Positions 57,004-64,000 of a stretch of 64,000 nt of DNA are shown piece after piece; position 1 is the first letter of the stretch, and every line of letters begins with the position of its first letter. This DNA is from Lichina pygmaea. Taxonomy: Eukaryota > Ascomycota > Lichinomycetes > Lichinales > Lichinaceae. A program made the position numbers and the translations under genes. Below the pieces are notes generated by a model, which searched no databases, was not told the origin of the DNA, and worked only from the letters and a program-made list of their open reading frames with translations. Location: NCBI GenBank assembly GCA_963422465.1, contig OY730169.1, positions 3,596,001-3,660,000 of the forward strand, in the 5' to 3' direction.

Positions 57004-57539
57004 CGGCGTCCGGTCCGATCGTCGGTGCTGTCGTGTGGCTGTCTCGTCGGCTCTTTGTTACGAACTGTCGTCTTGGCCGAGTACAGCGATGCTCCGTGGG
57101 TTGCGACGAGACGGCCTGCCATGCGTAGAGAGACGACTGCGATTATCATTCCTACGTTTGAAATACATCTACAGTAATAGGCCCTTTCGATGGGATCGGC
57201 TACCATGATCTTCAGGGGTAGGGATGGATGAGACAAGTCTGTAAGACTGCAAAGCAACAAGACCACAACACCGCAAACCCACAGCACCACAAGTACCCAC
57301 CAGCTCAACTCAACAGGATTGTGTTTCTCAACTTACTCGGCTTACCATCAGATATCAGTCGGTAGTGAATGGCTTCACTGTTGCTCTCCACCCAGTACTC
57401 AAGGCGCAAGGTACGTTCAGTATGAAGTGTACGTATGTACTGTAGAACGACTGACATACAAGAAGCTATGGTCAGGTAAGAGCTACGTAACGTACGTTAC
57501 GAACGTATTGTTCTCTCCACAACTGTTCTATTGTCATAC
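57004..57539. other. Intergenic spacer after the parvulin gene
   Basis: About 530 bp, no gene. GTAC/TACGTA palindromes cluster at 57410-57510. Confidence 0.4.
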
Positions 57540-60085
57540 ATACATACATCCCCACGGCCTGCGACGACTCAAACCTCCACGCGGTGCAGGCTGGGAACCT
57601 CGGGGCAGCGATGGCAGGCAGTCTCCCAAGCTGCTTGTAGTCGCTGCACCGAGAGCTAATTGAGTCACCGGTCGAGCTGCTGGTGCCCGTGGAGCGACGG
57701 GCCCCCGGAGGTGTCGCGCAGGCACCCTGGACGCCCCCGTGAAGAGGACTGCGACCAAACTGGTTATGAAAACCACCCGACGGATGTCTACCGCGTACGC
57801 TACGGCCCGAAGCCAGCCCTGCAGCTGGTGGATGTGAAGTCTAGGCATCCGACAGGGCACCTCTGGAGTAGTCGAGAGGAGTTCTCATCGCACACCCCCC
57901 TTCTAGCAGAGTCTCTAGCAGCTAATGCATCGAGGATCTTGTTCTAGGAGGGGAGCGATATCTGCACCGCGGCATTGTTGATCGAACAGGGAATACGTGT
58001 TCAAGAAGGCGAGCAGGCAGCCCGGAGGAAGCCCGCCGCTCCAGTGCCTAAGGGCCGTGTGACAGCCAAAGTGCTGGCTTGATGGTTTTGCCTAAGGCCT
58101 TGCCACGGGTTCCCTTCAGACTGCCTGCGGACCGGGTCCGGGGCACTGGAGATTCTCTGTTCGGAGCTTCTCTGTTCGGAGCTTCTCCAGTGGGTCACCA
58201 CGTACAACTGGGGCCCCACAGGCGACAGCGGGCAGATTGAGACTCCTCCCTACTTGGTTAGTGGGCTGGAAAGGCGGTCCTGCAGGTGCTGGCATGGCCT
58301 GCAGGGTCTGTAGAGCCTGCGAGGCATGGTCGGCCTCTGTACGAGAGATCTACAGAGGTAACGTGAAACAGCGAGAGCTGCGGGGCGTGGCATATAATGG
58401 TAGTGACGGCAGTAGGGTCTGGGCCTACTTCAAGACTGTCTATATGGCCCGAGAGGACGGAAGCGCATGCCAGTCCGTACAGAGTGCAGGCTCAGGCTGC
58501 AAATGACGGGCTCAAGGAGCAAACTACAGTTGGAGCGTGGGCTCCGGGCTGGCAACCCGGCGCTCCGAAGCAGGACCTAGGGGTGAGCGTACACAGCGGA
58601 GCACAAAAGGCCTCAGGACTGCGGGGAAGCGTGGCAGAGACCCTGCACAGGATGTCGACTTTGCGCTATGCCTTGGCATAGCTCAACTGTGGCCGAAAGG
58701 GCAACACAGCAAAGCCGGGCCCTCTCCGCCATCACAGGATCCACCTGGGGAGCCACCTTCAACAAAGCACGGCTGATCTACAACACCATGGTGCGCCCGG
58801 TCATCACCTACGGAGCGACAGTGTGGAGCCTGCTGGACAGCCTCCTGAGGCCAGTGCACTGACACTGGATCAGAGACACCCTTGAACGGCAACAACAACA
58901 CTGCCTGCGGTCAGTTACTGGCGGCTTCAAGGCTACCAGCCAGAAGCAGCTCAAGAGTGAGGCTGCTGTCCCACCCCTCTGGGCGCACATGGCATGACTG
59001 CAGCTACAGGTGTGTGGCAGGATAGAAGCCTCTGGGGCCTGGACTGAGATTCAAGAGGCCTGCGAACAACTCAAGTGTCAGCTGGCCTGATGACTGGGCT
59101 GATGTCGCCGCACCCACATCTCACCAGGCCAGGTGTGACACCACTGGGCAGAGTCAATCCTCTGGCCTCGGTGGCCACTGGAATCCACCGACGGGTCTCT
59201 GGGCCTGCCCCCATGGGCTGACAGCCACCCCACAGCCACCCCACCCCAAGGCACTCCCCCACAAACAGTCTGGCAGGCCCGCTTGCTATCGGAGCAATGG
59301 TGCTGGGAGCGATGGCACAAGCTCCACAGCAGACCCCCACCTCAAGTCCAGCTGCTGGACCCAGACCCTGGAGGGGGAGACAACTGGAAGCCAGACAAGA
59401 TGCTGTACCGGGTGTCTCTCCAGCTTCACGCCAGCCTATCCAAGACCCAAAGCAGTATCCTAACACAGATGCGCACAGGTAAGATTGGGCTGGCAGCCTT
59501 CCTCTGCAGGCGACAAGTCCCCGGCTTCCCGACACCGGCTTGTTGCTGCGGAGCGCAGTGGGAGACTGCCAAGCATGTTGTTCTTGAGTGCCCACGCCTG
59601 CAGCGAGTACGCCGCAGTCTTTACACTGCAACTGCTACCACTGACTACCAGGTGATGATCTCACACCTGTGGCCTGCCGCTGCCCTCACCTCGTGGATCC
59701 TATGCCACGGAGTTCTCTCCCAGTTCTCCTGGGCTCAGGAGCAGCTGGATACTGGTTACTAACCAGTCACCCCCCATGTTCTACAGATTACTCGAGAGGA
59801 TAGTGCTGCCTGAGGCGCTGCAGGGAGAGGTTTTTTACTGTTGGAGCTGGGAGGCAGGGAAGAGCCGTTATCAATTTCTCTAGGAAGAAGAACTTGCTAT
59901 ATACACAAATTCAACACCTGTTCAGTCCCTACTCTGCAGCCCGCCGTAGTCCTTCCCGAGATTGGACCTCGGCAGTGTTGAAATCCCAACATTTACTCCC
60001 TAGCCTAATTCTATAGTTGACCCAGCGTAGCCTAGATACACTAGCGCTAGAATGGTGTAGGAATTCAATCAATCAATCAATCATA
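57540..60085 (+). mobile_element. Tad1-like LINE remnant (copy 4), largest
   Basis: Plus-strand relic of a non-LTR retrotransposon. The end of the reverse transcriptase is recognisable at 58700-58860 (ALSAITGSTWGATFNKARLIYNTMVRPVITYGATVWS). Degenerate QQQHCLRSVTGGFKATSQ and VPPLWAHMA follow at 58890-58995. A longer ORF (59283-59762) then carries WKPDKMLYRVSL, SSILTQMRTGKIGLAAFL and the knuckle CCCGAQWETAKHVVLECPRL. The 3' end at about 60060 reads GTAGGAATTCAATCAATCAA, a short tandem tail in place of poly-A. The 5' limit is unclear; the part before about 58230 is assigned only by continuity. Stops and frameshifts are frequent, so it is dead. Confidence 0.78.
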
Positions 60086-60679
60086 CATCCCCACTACGTA
60101 GCCCTGATCAGGTTGCAACTCAATCGGTCATTTCCTTTAGTCAGCCATCGACATCGTCATTGAGCACTCGTACGTTCCAGAGTCTGGGAGAAAACAGCAT
60201 CTTCAAAGACTATGCTTCGGGAGTCCACCAACAGCAGCAGGTCATACTCCTTAAGACCTTTCATACAGACAAGACGTTGTCATCTCAAGAGCTTCAGTCA
60301 GCCATCATTCCACTGAGCAGAGCCGAAGGTCCACCGCAAAGCTACACAATCACATGCACTCCTATCCTGCGCAGCGGCACAGGTCTGGAGCAGGAGTCCC
60401 ACCCTGCGAAGGGCCAGTGGACCACGTAAACCCTGTACCGTGCTACGTAAGCATATCGACCACTTTTCTCTCACTTGGGAGATGGTCACTACTTGTCTAC
60501 AGTATCGTACAGTCCATCAGTCAGAAGAAGCCGCTGTACGGAACGCACTGGCCAATGAAGTAGGCAGCCGCGTGACTTGAGCGGTTCTCCCGTTGATATC
60601 TGCTTACGTCATCACCCTATGCTCACACTCTCTTAATGTCTGTTCTGGTATATATATTCCTCTTCCTTCCTCTATTTCC
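60086..60679. other. Spacer between the LINE remnant and the tRNA-like gene
   Basis: About 590 bp. A 89-codon ORF (60160-60429) and overlapping ones have no recognisable content. A TATATATA stretch at 60650 lies about 30 bp upstream of the tRNA-like gene. Confidence 0.35.
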
Positions 60680-60821
60680 GAACGATTAGCTTAGTGGAAA
60701 GAGCACTTGTCGGTGGGCACTGTGTCAGACGGTTGATCCGTGGACACAGAGTCTGCCCAGCTGGGCGGTTGATCCGCTCACGGACAGATGAGGGGCGTGG
60801 GTTCGATTCCCACATCGTTCA
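60680..60821 (+). tRNA. tRNA-like gene with a long structured insert (anticodon not assignable)
   Basis: The 5' end GAACGAT pairs fully with the 3' end ATCGTTC, and one extra base (A) follows. The D-arm GCTT...GAGC with A-box TAGCTTAGTGG and a perfect T-arm GTGGG-TTCGATT-CCCAC are present. A T-run (60829-60836) downstream could terminate RNA polymerase III. About 70 extra bases lie in the anticodon region and contain their own short hairpins (CTGTGTC/GACACAG; CCCAGCTGGG) and a twice-used GCGGTTGATCCG-like motif. The conserved T before the anticodon is not where expected, so I cannot name the isotype. It is either an intron-containing tRNA or a tRNA-derived sequence. Confidence 0.55.
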
Positions 60822-60904
60822 TACATGAATTTTTTTCCTAGAGATTTTTTTTGGACACTTGTCAGATCATGTGACCATCAATCGTCCCCTGGCTACCAGC
60901 GGAG

Positions 60905-61495
60905 GTCTTCACACCATGATTACTCCTCCCTTGCCCTGGATATACCCCTCCAAGCGCCACCGGCCCTCGCCACCTGCGCCACACCAAGAAGGTTCAAGCT
61001 GTGTGTACGTCGACTTTGGCCCTGTCGTCATCCTACGTTCTAAGTATCCGATGAGATTGAAGCAGTGTGTACTCATGTATCCTTGTACCTTGTACAGGGG
61101 GTACGTATGTAGTACGTAACGTACATTATGTAATACCATACCAGTACAAAGGGACATATCATACCACCCCGTCGTACCCTGTACGGCAGTGGTGAGAGGC
61201 CTGTACTCCGTACGTATGTACGTACAGTACATACTTCGTACCCCCTGTACGGAGCTAGGTCAGCAAATCAGTCGGGGGAGTGCAGAGTTGTCATCAGCAG
61301 GATCGTGGTTAGTGGGGGCAGTCCGCAGATTGAGTACGAGTACGTACCTGCTGAACTCCGTACAGTGCAAAGGCAGGACAAGTTGTACTCGTAGGTACAC
61401 AGCTTGCGGTGGTACAGTTGGCGCAAGGGTCACGTGGGGTGTGTCGGTCACAGGAGTAACTCGTAACCCCAGAGAGGCACTGGGGTGATACAGTA
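60905..61495. mobile_element. Inverted-repeat element (family A, copy 2)
   Basis: Matches the element at 32213-32705 in order: ctaagtatc(c/t)..tgagatt(g/c)aagcagt followed by tatccttgtacct; then cagtg(c/t)aaa(g)gcagg(a/g)ca, ggtacacagcttg(c/g)(g/a)gtgg and gcaagggtcacgtgg. The outer ends (about 60905-60990 and 61390-61480) are again loosely inverse (caagctgtgtgtac against gtacacagcttg). No coding capacity. Boundaries are approximate. Confidence 0.65.
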
Positions 61496-62215
61496 CGTTA
61501 CGTACGGAAGTATGAAGTACTACGTATGTACGGAAGTACGTGGGGAGGATTTTGCATAGCTGCGGTCTACTCGAGGAATTGGCCGTTAGAGTACTTGAAG
61601 CGATGCGTTGGAACGACAGCAGAGCCAAGGAAACCGAACACGAAACGTAATGGATGCAGATCTCCAGATATCCAAAGCTTCAATTCCATCCTGTCCGGTT
61701 CGGTTCGGTTCACTTTGGTCCGGTCCACCCTGCTCCGGTCGACCTTGATCCAGGCCGCCTTCTGACACAAAACACACCTCCCATCTTTCAAGTCGAGACA
61801 GACACACCCCCCCTCTCCATCCTGTCCTCCTTCAGGCCCCATCCCCTCCTCCCTCCTCTTTTCCCCGCCGACGTTGCCTCTGGAATTGAACACTATTCTG
61901 TCCGAGCATCGTGACGATGGAGATGATGATGTCCCGTGTTCCAGAGTCCATCGTCGTCGCGTTCATATCGTCGTTCTTCTTGCTTGTTGATAGGGGATTC
62001 ACCTCTCATCTCACCTCTCGTCGTACCCCTTGTCTCACCCACTCATCGCATGTCGCATGCCCCGCAAGATCGGATGGACTCCCCTTAGCCTCTCCAGACA
62101 CCAGCTGCATGGGAAACACATCGGTCCCACAGAACAGAGATCGCTGGTGACGGTGATGATGACGACTCGGAGCTGTTCCACACGTGCTCGATCGACGTGC
62201 CGGTCGACGTGCCGG
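61496..62215. other. Intergenic region downstream of the F-box gene
   Basis: GTAC palindromes at 61495-61545 include the 12-mer GTACGGAAGTAC at 61528-61539. A repeated GGTCCGGTTCGGTT-like pentamer tract lies at 61696-61740. No gene is supported; the 3' UTR of the F-box gene probably covers 62085-62215. Confidence 0.4.
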
Positions 62216-64000
62216 TCACATGACCAGGCAACCGCCGCTGCGAGCCCGTCGGCGTCGCCCGATGCCGCCCGTGCCGGCGCCGCCTTCCTCCTCGTCGGCG
62301 TGTAGCATGGCGGCCTCGCGCGCCCGTCGTCGGCGTCGACGACCGCCGGCCCCCGGCGCCCCGGCCTCCTCGTTGCTCATCATGTACTCGGCCCACTTGC
62401 GTTCGAGCCGGGTGGCGGCCGCCGGCTCTCCGCCGAGGACGCGCTTGAGGTGCTCGTCCACGGTCATCTGCCAGCCGTAGAAGCACTTGAGCTGGATGAC
62501 CTCGGTCGGGAAGGACGACGACGGGACGGGCAGGGACGGCGGCCGTCGCGCCTCGGCGTTCCGCGAGAGCACCTCGCGGACGCCCGTCCACGTCACGTTC
62601 TGGCAGTCGTACACGACGAGGCGCAGGCCGACGCGCGGCAGCGGTCCGCCGCGCGGCGCCCGCCGCGACCGCTCGCGCACCGTGGCGGCGGCCTCGGCCA
62701 GCACGAGGTCGCTGACGCGCGTGTTGTCGACGTCGACGCTCCGCAGCCGACGGCACGCCCTCAGGACCGGGAGCATGCCCGTGTCGCCGACGCGTTCGCA
62801 GTAGCTGACCGAGACGTGCTCGAGCCCGGCGCGACAGGGCGACTCGGCGAGCCTCTGCATCGTCGCGTTCGTCACGTTGCCGAGCTCCTCGAGGTCGAGG
62901 TGGGTCAGGCGCGGCACGGTCGGCAGCAGCTCGAGCAGCGACGCGTCCGTGACGGCGGCGCAGCCGCCGAGCTGGAGGCCCTCGAGGTGCGGCACGTTGT
63001 GGGCGAGCCTGCGGAGGGCGGCGTCGGTGACGGCGTGGCAGCGGCCGAGGTCGAGGTGGCGGAGCCGGCGCGCCGGCACGACGGCGCGGTTCAGCAGCGG
63101 GCACACCTCGGGCTCGACGCCCTCGAGCAGGACCCGCAGCGCGTCGTCCGTCAGGGACGAGCAGCCGTTCGCGATCAGACGCCGCAGCGCGTTCGTCTCG
63201 AACAGGCGCAGCATGAGCCCCTCGCCGTCGTCGTCGTCGTCGAAGCCGCGGATCTCGCTGACGCGGAGGTCCTCGAGCTCGGGACAACCGTCGACGACCC
63301 TGCGCAGGCCGCGCGCGTCCATGTTCGAGCACCACGAGACGTTGAGGAAGCGCAGCGACGGGCAGTGCTGGCCGAGCGCGGCGCCGGTGCCGTTGCAGAC
63401 GGCCGAGAGGCCGGTGAGATCGAGGTGCACGAGGCGCGCGTTCTGCCTGACGAGCCGGTGCAGCGAGCCCCGTCCGACGAGGCAGCCCTCGAGCGAGACG
63501 CGCTCGAGGTTGCGGCACGGCTCGACCAGGCGCTCGGCCTTGACGGCGCTCTGCAGCTGAAGGCAGCCGCGCAGGTTCAGGTCGCGGACGAAGGGGCCGG
63601 CCGAGGCGACGATCTTGGCCAGCGAGTCGGCCGAGATGTCGCGGTAGAAGGTCGAGGCGTCCAGGGTCCGCCAGAGCTGGCCGTCGAAGCAGAGCCGGTG
63701 CCAGGCGCGGCAGACGGCCGAGCACCGTACGAGCTCGCGCGGCTCGAGGTGGCGGAAGACCTCGGTCTTGATCTCGTCGGGCAAGGGGGTCCAGCGATCG
63801 AGGCGGGGCCGCGTCGGGGCGCCCGTCGTCGCAGACCGCGGCCGCAGCGTCGCGTCCGACGAGCGCTCGACGCCTTCGACGACGACGGCCTCGACGGTCG
63901 CGCCGGGGGGGACGCCGCGCGAGTTGGATCGCAGCCGGGCCGGAACAGGGCAGGTGGTCGGAGCAGGGGTCGAGCCCGGGACCTGGTCCGTCTCGACGAG
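62216..64000 (-). CDS. F-box/LRR protein with C-terminal CaaX box (5' end outside window)
   Basis: This would be the substrate-recognition subunit of an SCF ubiquitin ligase. On the minus strand the frame is open from base 64000 to TGA at 62216-62218, about 595 codons, without a start in the window. A Pro/Ser-rich leader (VPGSTPAPTTCPVPARL) leads to the F-box LPDEIKTEVFRHLEPRELVRCSAVCRAWHRLCFDGQLW. About a dozen LRRs follow, with units such as VRDLNLRGCLQL, LVHLDLTGLSAV, LRFLNVSWCSNM, LRHLDLGRCHAVTDAALRRLA and LEGLQLGGCAAVTDASLLEL. Then come GLRLVVYDCQNVTWTGVREVLSRNAE and the block YPTEVIQLKCFYGWQMTVDEH-like VIQLKCFYGWQMTVDEHLKR. An Arg run (GGRRRRRRAREAAMLHADEEEGG) precedes the end SGGCLVM. 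CLVM fits a farnesylation box, predicting membrane attachment. Confidence 0.9.
   Translation of the reverse strand, partial: LVETDQVPGSTPAPTTCPVPARLRSNSRGVPPGATVEAVVVEGVERSSDATLRPRSATTGAPTRPRLDRWTPLPDEIKTEVFRHLEPRELVRCSAVCRAWHRLCFDGQLWRTLDASTFYRDISADSLAKIVASAGPFVRDLNLRGCLQLQSAVKAERLVEPCRNLERVSLEGCLVGRGSLHRLVRQNARLVHLDLTGLSAVCNGTGAALGQHCPSLRFLNVSWCSNMDARGLRRVVDGCPELEDLRVSEIRGFDDDDDGEGLMLRLFETNALRRLIANGCSSLTDDALRVLLEGVEPEVCPLLNRAVVPARRLRHLDLGRCHAVTDAALRRLAHNVPHLEGLQLGGCAAVTDASLLELLPTVPRLTHLDLEELGNVTNATMQRLAESPCRAGLEHVSVSYCERVGDTGMLPVLRACRRLRSVDVDNTRVSDLVLAEAAATVRERSRRAPRGGPLPRVGLRLVVYDCQNVTWTGVREVLSRNAEARRPPSLPVPSSSFPTEVIQLKCFYGWQMTVDEHLKRVLGGEPAAATRLERKWAEYMMSNEEAGAPGAGGRRRRRRAREAAMLHADEEEGGAGTGGIGRRRRARSGGCLVM

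Noticed and set aside
62085-63725. 546-codon minus-strand ORF overlapping the F-box gene
   Set aside because: Another frame of the same strand; only the 62216-64000 frame shows the F-box and leucine-rich repeats.
1-64000. CRISPR arrays or bacterial-type operons
   Set aside because: Spliceosomal introns in most genes show this is eukaryotic nuclear DNA. The tandem repeats seen have no regular spacer structure.
1-64000. LTR retroelements or other virus-like elements
   Set aside because: I found no paired long terminal repeats, integrase, capsid or protease motifs. The retroelement signal present is of the non-LTR (LINE) type.

Overview
The window reads as nuclear DNA of a filamentous ascomycete. 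Genes are interrupted by short (about 47-160 bp) GT-AG introns, and the gene set is fungal: cell-wall alpha-1,3-glucan synthase, an NRPS-like A-T-R enzyme, a GT90 CAP10-like transferase, an ankyrin-subtilisin protein and Tad1-like LINE remnants. A Sordariomycete, perhaps Hypocreales, is my inference from protein resemblance recalled from memory; no search was run.

Layout. 1-9.3 kb is a compact housekeeping block: myotubularin phosphatase (minus, cut by the left edge), 40S ribosomal protein uS3, cytosolic Phe-tRNA synthetase beta subunit (minus) and the PP2A scaffold subunit. 9.3-13.5 kb is gene-poor and repeat-laden. 13.6-21.1 kb is a complete 10-exon alpha-1,3-glucan synthase. A foldback element (22.1-22.9 kb) precedes a sphinganine C4-hydroxylase-type gene (minus), which is divergent from an NRPS-like reductase with a truncated condensation domain. 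A pyrroline-5-carboxylate reductase-like gene lies beyond it on the minus strand. These three could form a small metabolite locus or be chance neighbours.

33.4-38.1 kb holds an unrecognised fungal protein next to an ankyrin plus subtilisin (S8) gene that seems disrupted by C-to-T type stops. 39.4-43.3 kb holds two convergent methyltransferase genes resembling Efm7/Nnt1 and Efm4/See1, both of which act on translation elongation factor eEF1A in yeast. 43.6-46.1 kb is an AT-rich RIP-like element followed by a LINE fragment. A proline-rich, Cys-motif, coiled-coil protein (47.1-49.0 kb), a GT90 glycosyltransferase and a Pin4-type parvulin follow. 57.5-61.5 kb is LINE remnant, a tRNA-like gene and a short inverted-repeat element. 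The right edge carries an F-box/LRR protein ending in a CaaX box and open at its 5' end.

Intergenic DNA is unusual. It is studded with GTAC-centred short palindromes, including an exact 12-mer found four times. It also carries several small inverted-repeat element families that are visible because more than one copy, or both arms, lie in the window. Coding sequence in the right third is GC-rich and carries long single-amino-acid runs (Asp, Ser, Thr, Pro) from trinucleotide repeats, unlike the left third.
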